Positions 15,228-23,201 of a stretch of 38,300 nt of DNA are shown piece by piece; position 1 is the stretch's first letter; each line of letters starts with the position of its first letter. The stretch covers positions 1-38,300 of the forward strand of contig NZ_RSAJ01000015.1 of assembly GCF_003933965.1 (NCBI RefSeq), read 5' to 3'. The DNA comes from Streptomyces sp. RP5T. GTDB taxonomy: Bacteria > Actinomycetota > Actinomycetes > Streptomycetales > Streptomycetaceae. The notes under the pieces are model-generated. The model saw only the letters and a list, made by a program, of their open reading frames with translations, had not been told where the DNA came from and ran no database searches. The translations under genes and the position numbers were made by a program.

Positions 15228-16695
15228 CGCACCCGTCCGCGTACGTTTCTGTCCTTCGCCCACCGGTAACCCCCACGTGGGCCTGGTCCGCACCGCCCTG
15301 TTCAACTGGGCCTTCGCCCGGCACCACCAGGGCACCCTGGTCTTCCGCATCGAGGACACCGACGCGGCCCGCGACTCAGAGGAGTCGTACCAGCAGCTGC
15401 TCGACTCGATGCGCTGGCTGGGCTTCGACTGGGACGAGGGCCCCGAGGTCGGCGGCCCGCACGCGCCCTACCGCCAGTCGCAGCGCATGGACCTGTACAA
15501 GGACGTCGCCGCCAAGCTGCTGGACGCCGGGCACGCGTACCACTGCTACTGCTCCCAGGAGGAGCTGGACACCCGCCGCGAGGCCGCCCGCGCCGCCGGC
15601 AGGCCGTCCGGCTACGACGGCCACTGCCGCGACCTGAGCGCCGAGCAGGTCGAGGAGTACAAGGCCCAGGGCCGCACCCCGATCGTCCGCTTCCGCATGC
15701 CCGACGAGACGATCACCTTCACCGACCTGGTCCGCGGCGAACTGACCTTCACCCCGGAGAACGTCCCGGACTACGGGATCGTACGAGCCAACGGGGCGCC
15801 CCTGTACACGCTCGTGAACCCGGTCGACGACGCGCTGATGGAGATCACGCACGTCCTGCGCGGCGAGGACCTGCTGTCCTCCACCCCGCGCCAGATCGCC
15901 CTGTACAAGGCGCTGATCGAGCTGGGCGTCGCGAAGACCGTGCCCGCCTTCGGGCACCTGCCGTACGTGATGGGCGAGGGTAACAAGAAGCTCTCCAAGC
16001 GCGACCCGCAGGCCTCGCTCAACCTCTACCGCGAGCGCGGCTTCCTGCCCGAGGGCCTGCTCAACTACCTGTCCCTGCTCGGCTGGTCGCTCTCGGCGGA
16101 CAAGGACATCTTCACCACCGACGAGCTGGTCGCGGCCTTCGACATCGCGGACGTGAACCCCAACCCGGCCCGCTTCGACCTGAAGAAGTGCGAGGCGATC
16201 AACGCCGACCACATCCGCCTGCTCGACGTGAAGGACTTCACGGAGCGCTGCGCCCCCTGGCTGAAGGCCCCCTTCGCCCCCTGGGCGCCGGAGGACTTCG
16301 ACGACACGAAGTGGCAGGCCATCGCCCCGCACGCGCAGACCCGGCTGAAGGTCCTGTCGGAGATCACCGACAACGTCGACTTCCTGTTCCTGCCGGAGCC
16401 GGTGTCCGACGAGGCCTCCTGGACCAAGGCGATGAAGGAGGGCAGCGACGCCCTGCTCCGCACGGCCCGCGAGAAGCTGGAGTCGGCGGACTGGACCTCG
16501 CCCGAGTCCCTCAAGGAGGCCGTGCTGGCCGCCGGCGAGGCCCACGGCCTCAAGCTCGGCAAGGCCCAGGCGCCGGTCCGCGTGGCCGTCACCGGCCGCA
16601 CGGTCGGCCTGCCCCTCTTCGAGTCCCTGGAGATCCTGGGCAAGGAGACCACGCTGGCGCGGATCGACGCGGCGCTGGCGAAGCTGGCCGCGTAG
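15220..16695 (+). CDS. gltX: Glutamyl-tRNA synthetase (probably non-discriminating)
   Basis: The GTG at 15220 (GTGGCTAG, overlapping the FAH stop) is preferred over a TTG nine bases upstream because AAGG is correctly spaced; it gives 491 aa. This class I synthetase shows [11 protein letters not shown] (HIGH box, residues 12-22) and K-L-S-K-R (KMSKS box, about 257-261), with the anticodon-binding helical half after residue ~330. Streptomyces lack GlnRS, so GluRS loads Glu on both tRNA-Glu and tRNA-Gln and GatCAB converts the latter (established for the genus, inferred here). Five Glu and Gln tRNA genes lie about 1 kb downstream. A 20-bp perfect hairpin ends the unit. Confidence 0.97.
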   Translation: MASAPVRVRFCPSPTGNPHVGLVRTALFNWAFARHHQGTLVFRIEDTDAARDSEESYQQLLDSMRWLGFDWDEGPEVGGPHAPYRQSQRMDLYKDVAAKLLDAGHAYHCYCSQEELDTRREAARAAGRPSGYDGHCRDLSAEQVEEYKAQGRTPIVRFRMPDETITFTDLVRGELTFTPENVPDYGIVRANGAPLYTLVNPVDDALMEITHVLRGEDLLSSTPRQIALYKALIELGVAKTVPAFGHLPYVMGEGNKKLSKRDPQASLNLYRERGFLPEGLLNYLSLLGWSLSADKDIFTTDELVAAFDIADVNPNPARFDLKKCEAINADHIRLLDVKDFTERCAPWLKAPFAPWAPEDFDDTKWQAIAPHAQTRLKVLSEITDNVDFLFLPEPVSDEASWTKAMKEGSDALLRTAREKLESADWTSPESLKEAVLAAGEAHGLKLGKAQAPVRVAVTGRTVGLPLFESLEILGKETTLARIDAALAKLAA

Positions 16696-16705
16696 CTCAC
16701 GCCGA

Positions 16706-16749
16706 CGCGAAAGGGCGGGACCCGGAACTCCGGGTCCCGCCCTTTCGCG
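16706..16749 (+). terminator. Perfect 20-bp hairpin after gltX
   Basis: Arms 16706-16725 and 16730-16749 are exact complements with an AACT loop, 10 bp past the gltX stop. It is the longest perfect stem found in the window. Confidence 0.9.
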
Positions 16750-16822
16750 CATCGGCCGGCGCCCACCCGGCACCCCCGGAGGCCCCGGTGTGCGGGCGGG
16801 CGCCGCAGGCTACCGTCGGCAC

Positions 16823-17557
16823 ATGAGCATCCATGCCGTGGTCTGGGACGTCGACGACACCCTCTTCGACTACACGCGGGCCGACCGCATCGGGATGGGC
16901 CTGCATCTGGCGGCCGAGGGGCTTCTGGAGGCGTACGAGAGCGTAGAGCAGGCCATCGTGCGGTGGCGGGCGGTCACCGACGCCCAGTGGGCCCGGTTCT
17001 CGGCGGGCGAGGTCGACTTCCAGGGACAGCGCCGGGAGCGCGTGCGGGTGTTCCTCGGCGCGGAACTGACCGACGCGGAGGCCGACGCCTGGTTCCGGCG
17101 GTACGTCGCGCACTACGAGACCGCCTGGACCCTCTTCCCGGACGTTCTGCCCGCCCTGGACGCCCTCGCCGCCAGTCACCGGCACGCGGTGCTCTCCAAC
17201 TCCAGCATCCACGTCCAGGACCACAAACTGCGCGTCCTCGGCGTCCACGACCGCTTCGAGGTCATCCTGTGCGCCGCCGAGCTGGGCGTCTCCAAGCCCG
17301 AGGCCGGCGCCTTCCTCGCGGCCTGCGAGGCCCTGGAGCTCGCCCCGCACCAGGTGGCGTACGTCGGCGACCATCCGGAGATCGATGGCCGGGGCGCCGC
17401 CGAGGCCGGACTGCTGTCGGTCTGGATCGACCGCGAGGGCGGCGTGCACGCCCAGGTCCCCACGCCCGCCGGACCGCGCCGCATCGCCTCGCTCGCCGAA
17501 CTCCCCGCGATCCTCGGCGCGGATACCCGTTTTGGAGCCCCGTCCACCTTCGGGTAA
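16823..17557 (+). CDS. HAD-superfamily hydrolase
   Basis: The 244-aa protein has all four HAD motifs: D-V-D-D-T (Asp9 nucleophile and Asp11), L-S-N-S-S, K in S-K-P-E-A-G-A-F and V-G-D-H-P-E-I-D. An alpha-helical cap lies between motifs I and II, as in subfamily IA phosphatases. The substrate is not predictable; small phosphometabolites or phosphoglycolate-like compounds are usual. The ATG has no Shine-Dalgarno, and TACCGT stands about eight bases before it, so the message may be leaderless. Its TAA stop forms part of the -10 box of the tRNA promoter. Confidence 0.88.
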   Translation: MSIHAVVWDVDDTLFDYTRADRIGMGLHLAAEGLLEAYESVEQAIVRWRAVTDAQWARFSAGEVDFQGQRRERVRVFLGAELTDAEADAWFRRYVAHYETAWTLFPDVLPALDALAASHRHAVLSNSSIHVQDHKLRVLGVHDRFEVILCAAELGVSKPEAGAFLAACEALELAPHQVAYVGDHPEIDGRGAAEAGLLSVWIDREGGVHAQVPTPAGPRRIASLAELPAILGADTRFGAPSTFG

Positions 17558-17560
17558 TGT
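17532..17560 (+). promoter_or_regulatory. Candidate housekeeping promoter of the tRNA cluster
   Basis: TTGGAG at 17532-17537 and TAATGT at 17555-17560 are separated by exactly 17 bp, close to the HrdB consensus. Predicted start near 17567, about 80 nt before the first tRNA. The -10 overlaps the TAA stop of the HAD gene. Confidence 0.6.
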
Positions 17561-17649
17561 TCTTCCTGCGCCGCCGGGGAGCGGGCCGAAAGGCCGCCGA
17601 CCGGAGGAGCAGAACTAGAACAAGATCCCCGTAGGGGCTTGCGTTCCAG

Positions 17650-17721
17650 TGGCCTATGGTGTAATTGGCAGCACGACTGATTCTGGTTCAGTTAGTCTTG
17701 GTTCGAGTCCAGGTAGGCCAG
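17650..17721 (+). tRNA. tRNA-Gln (anticodon CTG), copy 1
   Basis: The 72-nt cloverleaf has acceptor TGGCCTA/TAGGCCA, anticodon stem ACTGA/TCAGT around loop TTCTGGT, and a T-arm with GGTTCGAGTCC. The 3' CCA is not encoded. Confidence 0.95.
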
Positions 17722-17761
17722 CTCGCAGAGCTCATCTGCAGGCGGAGATCAACTCCGCGAA

Positions 17762-17834
17762 GCCCCCGTTGTGTAGCGGCCTAGCACGCTGCCCTCTCAA
17801 GGCAGTAGCGCCGGTTCGAATCCGGTCGGGGGTA
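17762..17834 (+). tRNA. tRNA-Glu (anticodon CTC), copy 1
   Basis: The 73-nt cloverleaf has acceptor GCCCCCG/CGGGGGT, anticodon loop CTCTCAA in stem CTGCC/GGCAG, and T-loop GGTTCGAATCC. Its anticodon stem differs from the other two Glu copies by a compensated pair. Confidence 0.95.
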
Positions 17835-17896
17835 CAGATCCTTCCCGGAGGGTCAGTCAGGGTCGCACCCACTGACTCTCACGCAGGATCGCTAGG

Positions 17897-17969
17897 GCCC
17901 CCGTTGTGTAGCGGCCTAGCACGCCGCCCTCTCAAGGCGGTAGCGCCGGTTCGAATCCGGTCGGGGGTA
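17897..17969 (+). tRNA. tRNA-Glu (anticodon CTC), copy 2
   Basis: The same structure as copy 1 but with anticodon stem CCGCC/GGCGG. It is identical to copy 3 over the full 73 nt and over the 14 nt before it. Confidence 0.95.
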
Positions 17970-17989
17970 CGCTTTTCCTTGAATCGCAT

Positions 17990-18061
17990 TGGTCTATGGT
18001 GTAATTGGCAACACTACGGTTTCTGGTACCGTCATTCTTGGTTCGAGTCCAGGTAGACCAG
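17990..18061 (+). tRNA. tRNA-Gln (anticodon CTG), copy 2
   Basis: The 72-nt cloverleaf has acceptor TGGTCTA/TAGACCA and anticodon stem ACGGT/ACCGT with loop TTCTGGT. Both stems differ from copy 1 by paired changes, so both copies look functional. Confidence 0.95.
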
Positions 18062-18107
18062 CTCGGACCTGCCGCGTTGTCCATCCAACGCATGCAGGAT
18101 CGCTAGG

Positions 18108-18180
18108 GCCCCCGTTGTGTAGCGGCCTAGCACGCCGCCCTCTCAAGGCGGTAGCGCCGGTTCGAATCCGGTCGGGGGTA
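18108..18180 (+). tRNA. tRNA-Glu (anticodon CTC), copy 3
   Basis: Identical to copy 2, including the preceding GCAGGATCGCTAGG spacer; it is the last tRNA of the cluster, 5 bp before the terminator hairpin. Confidence 0.95.
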
Positions 18181-18185
18181 CGAGA

Positions 18186-18217
18186 CGAAGGCTCTCCGCC
18201 GTGGCGGAGGGCCTTCG
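18186..18217. terminator. Hairpin between the tRNA cluster and the convergent MerR gene
   Basis: CGAAGGCTCTCCGCC pairs with GGCGGAGGGCCTTCG over 15 positions (one G-T wobble) around a GT centre. It can serve both directions. Confidence 0.8.
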
Positions 18218-18230
18218 CTGTGTTCCGGGT

Positions 18231-18875
18231 TCATGCGAAGCCGTATCTCCGGGTCGACTCCTCCTCTTGTGCCAGCCGGTGCAGCGCCTGCAGCAGCGGC
18301 TCGTTGAGGATCGCCCCCAGGATCGCGAACTCGATCCGCTCCGCCTCCGACGGATACGTCTCCATGGTGTCCAGGTCGAGAACCGCGGTCCGGTGCATCA
18401 ACTCCGCGTACGGCGCGAGCTGTTCGACCCCCCAGTCGTAGCCGAGCCGACGGAACGCGGCCATCGCCACCACCAGCGAGCGGTACGCGGGGGAGATGCT
18501 GGTGAGCTGCTTGGCGTTCTCCCAGCCGAGCCGGTCGAGGAGGGCCGTCGCCTCCTGCTGCGCGGCCCGCAGGTACGTGTCGTCCTCGTCCGGCTCCGGC
18601 ACCTGCGGCAGCGCCCACAGCGCCGCCCCGAGGTGGATCGAGCCGCCCAGGGAGTCGTCGTCCACGTGCCCGAGGACCTCGCGGACCTTCGCCACCGGCA
18701 CTCCGCCCACCTGGATCATCGCCCGCACCAGCCGCAGCCGCCGCAGATGCTGCTCGTCGTACTCGGCCGTGGTGGCGTTGACCTGGCGGCCCGGCGGCAA
18801 CAGCCCTTCGCGCAGGTAGTACTTGATCGTCGCGGTGGACACACCGCTGCGCTCGCTGAGTTCGGCCAGCCGCAT
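18231..18875 (-). CDS. MerR-family transcriptional regulator
   Basis: Starting at the ATG 18873-18875 (purine-rich AGAGGGGG upstream) the protein has 214 aa; a start 12 codons earlier is possible but has no ribosome site. Residues 1-70 are a MerR winged helix: M-R-L-A-E-L-S-E-R-S-G-V-S-T-A-T-I-K-Y-Y-L-R-E-G-L-L-P-P-G, then L-R-R-L-R-L-V-R-A-M. The C-terminal ~140 residues are a helical effector-like domain without the metal-binding cysteines of MerR/CueR, so the signal is probably an organic compound or protein (inference). It is divergent from the DUF4188 gene, its most likely target. Confidence 0.9.
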   Translation of the reverse strand: MRLAELSERSGVSTATIKYYLREGLLPPGRQVNATTAEYDEQHLRRLRLVRAMIQVGGVPVAKVREVLGHVDDDSLGGSIHLGAALWALPQVPEPDEDDTYLRAAQQEATALLDRLGWENAKQLTSISPAYRSLVVAMAAFRRLGYDWGVEQLAPYAELMHRTAVLDLDTMETYPSEAERIEFAILGAILNEPLLQALHRLAQEEESTRRYGFA

Positions 18876-18892
18876 CTCTTGCGCCCCCTCTC

Positions 18893-18909
18893 GGATACCG
18901 GCACTATCC
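18893..18909. promoter_or_regulatory. Candidate operator GGATA-N7-TATCC between merR-type gene and DUF4188 gene
   Basis: Inverted 5-bp half-sites with a 7-bp centre lie in the 80-bp divergent intergenic region. A second dyad, GCACT-N5-AGTGC, is at 18919-18933. MerR proteins bind such dyads within long-spacer promoters. Confidence 0.4.
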
Positions 18910-18955
18910 AAGCATGCCGCACTCGGACAGTGCAGCTCACCAACGAGGGGGCCCC

Positions 18956-19462
18956 ATGGTCGGGAAGAAGGTCGTCGCAGGCCGCACCACCGCGTCCGCG
19001 GAAGGTGACGTGGTCGTCCTGCTGATCGGGATGCGCATCAACCACTTCTGGGCCGTGCACCACTGGGTCCCGGTCCTCCTGGCCATGCCGCGCATGCTGC
19101 GCGAGCTGTCGCGGGCGCCGGAGCGGGGGCTGCTCTCCCACGTCCTGCTGACGGCCTCGCCGCGGACGTACTACGTCGTCCAGTACTGGGAGTCGAAGGA
19201 GAAGCTGTACGCGTACGCGCACTCACCGGAGATGTTCCACCACCGGGCGTGGACGATCGTCAACCGCAAGGAGAAGGCGGGGAAGACGCGTCAGCACGTG
19301 GGGCTGTGGCACGAGGCGTACGTGGTGCCGGAGGGGTCCTACGAGTCGATCTACGCGGACATGCCGGCTTTCGGCCTGGCGGTGGCGCACGGGCAGATAC
19401 CGGTGGAGCGCAGGGGCCGTTCGGCGAAGGAACGGTTCGCTCATCGGTCCGGGGCCGTATAA
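18956..19462 (+). CDS. DUF4188 domain protein (dimeric alpha/beta-barrel, monooxygenase-like)
   Basis: The ATG at 18956 follows AGGGGG and gives 168 aa; the frame is open 14 codons further upstream but without a ribosome site. Features seen: a central hydrophobic strand V-V-V-L-L-I-G-M-R-I-N, an aromatic segment N-H-F-W-A-V-H-H-W, Y-Y-V-V-Q-Y-W-E-S, and H-x-x-A-W followed by G-L-W-H-E-A-Y-V-V. These are typical of DUF4188, related in fold to small antibiotic-biosynthesis/heme-degrading monooxygenases. No member that I know has a firm function. The divergent MerR gene suggests inducible expression, perhaps in detoxification. Confidence 0.8.
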   Translation: MVGKKVVAGRTTASAEGDVVVLLIGMRINHFWAVHHWVPVLLAMPRMLRELSRAPERGLLSHVLLTASPRTYYVVQYWESKEKLYAYAHSPEMFHHRAWTIVNRKEKAGKTRQHVGLWHEAYVVPEGSYESIYADMPAFGLAVAHGQIPVERRGRSAKERFAHRSGAV

Positions 19463-19471
19463 CCCGGTCGG

Positions 19472-19558
19472 GGGGCGCGGGGAACCGCGCGCTCAGCCCC
19501 ACCGGCCGTCAGCCGGCCAACTCGCCGTCGTGGCTGGTCGCGCAGTTCCCCGCGCCCC
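19472..19558. terminator. Large cruciform element between DUF4188 gene and ndgR
   Basis: Arms 19472-19491 and 19539-19558 pair over 20 bp with one mismatch; the loop contains the smaller pair GGCC/GGCC around 19504-19518. The arm sequence is the dispersed repeat also seen at 2774-2793. It lies between converging genes and probably stops transcription from both sides. Confidence 0.7.
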
Positions 19559-19636
19559 TGGGGAAGGCATGTCCCCGTCGGTTCGAGGCCTGCCGCGGCG
19601 TTGAGGCCGGCCTCGTTCCACCAGGGACGCGCACCC

Positions 19637-20353
19637 TCAGCCCGTCCTGCGCAGTGCCTCGGAGAGGCGGCCCGCGGCGTCGATGACGGCCTGCGCGTGC
19701 ATGCGGCCCGGGTGCCGGGTCAGGCGCTCGATGGGGCCGGAGACCGAGACGGCGGCCACCACGCGGTTGGAGGGGCCGCGCACGGGCGCGGAGACGGACG
19801 CGACGCCCGGCTCGCGCTCACCGATGGACTGGGCCCAGCCGCGGCGCCGTACGCCGGAGAGGGCGGTGGCCGTGAAGCGGGCGCCCTGGAGGCCGCGGTG
19901 CAGGCGCTCCGGCTCCTCCCAGGCCATCAGGATCTGCGCCGAGGAGCCCGCCTTCATGGTGAGCGTGGAGCCGACCGGGACCGTGTCCCTGAGGCCGGAC
20001 AGGCGCTCGGCCGCGGCGACGCAGATGCGCATGTCGCCCTGGCGGCGGTAGAGCTGGGCGCTCTCGCCGGTGATGTCCCGCAGGTGCGTGAGCACCGGGC
20101 CGGCCGTCGCGAGGAGGCGGTCCTCGCCGGCGGCCGCGGCCAGCTCGGCAAGGCGCGGGCCCAGAATGAAACGGCCCTGCATGTCGCGTGCCACCATGCG
20201 GTGGTGTTCCAGAGCCACGGCCAGCCGGTGGGCCGTGGGTCGTGCCAGTCCGGTGGCCGCCACCAGCCCTGCGAGGGTGGCGGGTCCGGACTCCAGAGCG
20301 CTCAGAACAAGGGCCGCCTTGTCCAGAACGCCGACGCCGCTACTGTTGTCCAT
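19637..20353 (-). CDS. ndgR: IclR-family regulator NdgR (AreB orthologue)
   Basis: The 238-aa protein matches, as far as I remember it, the S. coelicolor NdgR sequence almost throughout. The N-terminal winged helix (V-L-D-K-A-A-L-V-L-S-A-L, then A-T-G-L-A-R-P-T-A-H-R-L) is followed by the IclR ligand domain (L-R-D-T-V-P-V-G-S-T-L-T-M-K-A-G-S-S-A-Q-I). NdgR/AreB controls leuCD and other amino-acid genes and quorum-related signals. The ATG at 20351-20353 is used; the frame continues upstream over leuC-side sequence but is not coding. TATCGT directly before the ATG looks like a -10, which would make a very short leader. Divergent from leuCD, 191 bp apart. Confidence 0.93.
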   Translation of the reverse strand: MDNSSGVGVLDKAALVLSALESGPATLAGLVAATGLARPTAHRLAVALEHHRMVARDMQGRFILGPRLAELAAAAGEDRLLATAGPVLTHLRDITGESAQLYRRQGDMRICVAAAERLSGLRDTVPVGSTLTMKAGSSAQILMAWEEPERLHRGLQGARFTATALSGVRRRGWAQSIGEREPGVASVSAPVRGPSNRVVAAVSVSGPIERLTRHPGRMHAQAVIDAAGRLSEALRRTG

Positions 20354-20367
20354 GAAACGATACTCAC

Positions 20368-20384
20368 GTCTCACTCTGTGAAAC
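20368..20384. promoter_or_regulatory. Candidate NdgR operator GTCTCAC-TCT-GTGAAAC
   Basis: It is an imperfect palindrome (6 of 7 matching half-site positions, 3-bp centre) overlapping the ndgR promoter. Another half-site, GTGAGAC at 20401-20407, is complementary to the GTCTCAC at 20368-20374. Size and symmetry suit an IclR-type dimer; NdgR is known to bind upstream of leuC. Confidence 0.55.
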
Positions 20385-20544
20385 GCAAGTTCCTTTTTTC
20401 GTGAGACGCGCAACCCTTGTAGGCACAGCGGCCCGCAGACCAACGGGCCTGGCGGCGGGTGCCCGGGAGCAGGGGCCGAGGGCGTCGCCTCCACAAGATC
20501 TTCTAGTTGGGTCGGCGCGGCTCTTGCCGACCGGAGGGAAAGCG

Positions 20545-21969
20545 ATGGGTAGGACACTCGCGGAGAAGGTCTGGGACGACCATGTCGTCCGGCGCGCCGA
20601 GGGCGAGCCCGACCTCCTCTTCATCGATCTGCACCTGCTGCACGAGGTGACCAGCCCGCAGGCCTTCGACGGTCTGCGCAAGAGCGGTCGCCAGGTGCGC
20701 CGGCTCGACCTGACCATCGCCACCGAGGACCACAACACCCCGACCCTCGACATCGACAAGCCGATCGCCGACCCGGTCTCGCGCATCCAGCTGGAGACCC
20801 TGCGCAAGAACGCCGCCGAGTTCGGGGTGCGCCTGCACCCGCTGGGCGACGTCGAGCAGGGTGTCGTGCACGTCGTCGGCCCGCAGCTGGGCCTGACCCA
20901 GCCCGGCATGACCGTCGTCTGCGGCGACTCCCACACCTCCACGCACGGCGCCTTCGGCGGACTGGCCTTCGGCATCGGCACCTCCCAGGTCGAGCACGTG
21001 CTGGCCACCCAGACGCTGCCGCTGGTCCGCCCGAAGACCATGGCCATCACCGTCAACGGCGAACTGCCCGACGGCGTCACCGCCAAGGACCTGATCCTGG
21101 CGATCATCGCCAGGATCGGTACGGGCGGCGGCCAGGGCTACGTCCTGGAGTACCGCGGCTCCGCCATCGAGAAGCTCTCGATGGAGGCCCGCATGACCAT
21201 CTGCAACATGTCGATCGAGGCCGGTGCCCGCGCGGGCATGATCGCCCCCGACCAGACCACCTTCGACTACCTGGAGGGCCGTCCGCACGCCCCCAAGGGC
21301 GAGGACTGGGACGCGGCCGTCGCGTACTGGAAGACCCTGAAGACGGACGAGGACGCCGAGTTCGACGCCGAGGTCGTCATCGAGGCCGCCGAACTGTCGC
21401 CGTTCGTCACCTGGGGCACCAACCCGGGCCAGGGCGCCCCGCTTTCGGCGGACGTCCCCGACCCCGCTTCGTACGAAGACGCTTCGGAGCGCCTCGCCGC
21501 CGAAAAGGCCCTGGAATACATGGGGTTGGAGGCCGGCCAGCCGCTGCGCTCCATCAAGGTGGACACCGTCTTCGTAGGTTCGTGCACCAACGGCCGCATC
21601 GAGGACCTGCGCGCCGCCGCCGAGCTCGTCAAGGGCCGCAAAGTCGCCGACGGTGTACGGATGCTGGTCGTCCCCGGCTCGGCGCGCGTGGGCCTGCAGG
21701 CCGTCTCCGAGGGCCTGGACGTCGTCTTCAAGGAGGCCGGCGCCGAATGGCGGCACGCGGGCTGCTCGATGTGTCTGGGCATGAACCCGGACCAGCTGGC
21801 CCCGGGTGAGCGCTCCGCGTCCACCTCCAACCGCAACTTCGAGGGCCGGCAGGGCAAGGGCGGTCGTACGCACCTGGTGTCGCCGCAGGTCGCGGCCGCC
21901 ACCGCCGTGCTGGGCCACCTGGCCTCGCCCGCCGACCTGTCCGACGCCCCTGTCGCCGCTGGAGTCTGA
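20545..21969 (+). CDS. leuC: 3-isopropylmalate dehydratase large subunit
   Basis: LeuC, 474 aa, isomerises 2- to 3-isopropylmalate in leucine synthesis together with LeuD. The [4Fe-4S] ligands are visible as Cys347 (G-S-C-T-N-G-R), Cys407 and Cys410 ([10 protein letters not shown]). Other aconitase-family motifs are [13 protein letters not shown] and the C-terminal [17 protein letters not shown] precedes the ATG at 20545. The open frame extends upstream to 20401 but that part is intergenic. leuD starts 5 nt after the stop. Transcription is probably controlled by the adjacent NdgR; I see no attenuator or T-box in the leader. Confidence 0.97.
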   Translation: MGRTLAEKVWDDHVVRRAEGEPDLLFIDLHLLHEVTSPQAFDGLRKSGRQVRRLDLTIATEDHNTPTLDIDKPIADPVSRIQLETLRKNAAEFGVRLHPLGDVEQGVVHVVGPQLGLTQPGMTVVCGDSHTSTHGAFGGLAFGIGTSQVEHVLATQTLPLVRPKTMAITVNGELPDGVTAKDLILAIIARIGTGGGQGYVLEYRGSAIEKLSMEARMTICNMSIEAGARAGMIAPDQTTFDYLEGRPHAPKGEDWDAAVAYWKTLKTDEDAEFDAEVVIEAAELSPFVTWGTNPGQGAPLSADVPDPASYEDASERLAAEKALEYMGLEAGQPLRSIKVDTVFVGSCTNGRIEDLRAAAELVKGRKVADGVRMLVVPGSARVGLQAVSEGLDVVFKEAGAEWRHAGCSMCLGMNPDQLAPGERSASTSNRNFEGRQGKGGRTHLVSPQVAAATAVLGHLASPADLSDAPVAAGV

Positions 21970-21974
21970 GAGTC

Positions 21975-22568
21975 ATGGAAGCATTCACCACGCACACCGG
22001 CCGGGCCGTTCCGCTGCGCCGCAGCAACGTCGACACCGACCAGATCATCCCTGCTCACTGGCTCAAGAAGGTCACGCGCGACGGTTTCGAGGACGGGCTG
22101 TTCGAGGCCTGGCGCAAGGACGAGACGTTCATCCTCAACCAGCCCGAGCGCAAGGGCGCCACGGTCCTGGTCGCCGGTCCCGACTTCGGCACCGGTTCCT
22201 CCCGTGAGCACGCGGTGTGGGCGCTGCAGAACTACGGCTTCAAGGCCGTGATCTCCTCGCGCTTCGCCGACATCTTCCGCGGCAACTCGCTCAAGAACGG
22301 CCTGCTCACGGTGGTTCTGGACCAGAAGATCGTGGACGCGCTCCAGGAGCTGAGCGAGAAGGACCCCGAGGCCGAGATCACGGTCGACCTGGAGGCCCGC
22401 GAGGTGCGCGCCGAGGGCATCACGGCGGCCTTCGAGCTGGACGAGAACTCCCGCTGGCGGCTGCTGAACGGCCTGGACGACATCTCCATCACCCTCCAGA
22501 ACGAGGCCGACATCGCCGCGTACGAGGCCAAGCGGCCCTCGTACAAGCCGCGGACGATCGAGGTCTGA
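21975..22568 (+). CDS. leuD: 3-isopropylmalate dehydratase small subunit
   Basis: LeuD, 197 aa, is the swivelling domain partner of LeuC. It shows N-V-D-T-D-Q-I-I-P near residue 20, then [13 protein letters not shown] and [11 protein letters not shown], all canonical substrate-loop motifs. It begins 5 nt after leuC with GGAG in the end of leuC as ribosome site. A 15-bp hairpin 46 bp downstream closes the operon. Confidence 0.97.
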   Translation: MEAFTTHTGRAVPLRRSNVDTDQIIPAHWLKKVTRDGFEDGLFEAWRKDETFILNQPERKGATVLVAGPDFGTGSSREHAVWALQNYGFKAVISSRFADIFRGNSLKNGLLTVVLDQKIVDALQELSEKDPEAEITVDLEAREVRAEGITAAFELDENSRWRLLNGLDDISITLQNEADIAAYEAKRPSYKPRTIEV

Positions 22569-22614
22569 CCCGGAGCCGTCCAACAGGTCGAATTCCGGCC
22601 ACCGCAACACCCCC

Positions 22615-22649
22615 GCCGTACCCCCGATCAGCCCGATCGGGGGTACGGC
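22615..22649 (+). terminator. Perfect 15-bp hairpin after leuD
   Basis: GCCGTACCCCCGATC at 22615-22629 pairs exactly with 22635-22649 around the loop AGCCC, 46 bp past the leuD stop. Confidence 0.85.
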
Positions 22650-22820
22650 CGTGTCTGGGCCCGGACGCCCTCGCTTCGCGCGACACGCCCGCTCAACTTC
22701 CCACGTTACGACGGGTGTTGTCGGGGTACGCGTCCCTTGTAGCCGTGACTCCCGGATGTGCCCGGAAGGCCGTTTGAGGCGGCAGTTGCACCCCTAGCAG
22801 GCGACAACTCGCCCCAGATG

Positions 22821-22833
22821 GCACAATCTGTGC
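22821..22833 (+). promoter_or_regulatory. Palindrome GCACA-ATC-TGTGC abutting a start codon
   Basis: A perfect 5-bp inverted repeat ends at the base before the ATG at 22834. It contains a -10-like CACAAT, so the transcript is probably leaderless and the palindrome could be an operator over the promoter. Confidence 0.45.
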
Positions 22834-23064
22834 ATGGAACACGACGGCCAACTCGAGCTCTATGCGGCAGTCGCGGACCAACTCAAGGAAGCGCACGCAA
22901 GAGTGCGCGCACTGCAAGTCCCGGAGGGCGTACGGATGGCGCTGACCCGGAAGCTGCTGGTCATTACGGCCGCGGCCAAGCACGACGTCGTCGAAGCGAC
23001 AAGGCGTCTGGAGGGGTTCATGGCCGACCTCGACGCGGGTCGAATCCCGGAAGAGGAACGCTGA
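22834..23064 (+). CDS. Small conserved actinobacterial protein of unknown function (76 aa)
   Basis: The product is entirely helical and charged: [20 protein letters not shown], then [21 protein letters not shown], an Asp/Glu-rich second half and an E-E-E-R end. It has no signal peptide, membrane segment or known motif that I can name. There is no Shine-Dalgarno; a CACAAT box eight bases upstream suggests a leaderless message. It stands alone between leuCD and hupS in the same orientation. I believe it is conserved next to hupS in other Streptomyces, from memory only. Confidence 0.8.
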   Translation: MEHDGQLELYAAVADQLKEAHARVRALQVPEGVRMALTRKLLVITAAAKHDVVEATRRLEGFMADLDAGRIPEEER

Positions 23065-23121
23065 ACAAGTCCAGAGCAGCCGAGTTCGTTGCGGCACAAG
23101 GGTGATAAGCCCGTTTCGTGT

Positions 23122-23150
23122 TTGATTTGCGGTATATATCTGCCTAACGT
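23122..23150 (+). promoter_or_regulatory. Candidate hupS promoter
   Basis: TTGATT at 23122-23127 and TAACGT at 23145-23150 are separated by exactly 17 bp, in a distinctly AT-rich stretch. Predicted start near 23157, giving a ~45-nt leader that contains a CGAAA/TTTCG inverted repeat before the AAGGGGAAG ribosome site. Confidence 0.6.
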
Positions 23151-23201
23151 GCGAAAACGCTTGAACACTTTCGTTCGGGCAATGTCTCCGAAGGGGAAGA
23201 C

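Larger units (their letters stand above)
17883..18180 (+). repeat. 87-bp direct repeat carrying tRNA-Glu
   Basis: Bases 17883-17969 and 18094-18180 are identical: a 14-nt spacer plus the whole tRNA-Glu. This points to recent duplication or conversion within the cluster. Confidence 0.85.

Noticed and set aside
17558-18230. Attachment site or integrated element at the tRNA cluster
   Set aside because: All tRNA genes are intact and there is no integrase or partial tRNA copy on either side; the repeats are whole tRNA duplications.
20401-20544. Leucine leader peptide or attenuator before leuC
   Set aside because: No leucine-codon run and no competing hairpins are visible; regulation by NdgR explains the region better.
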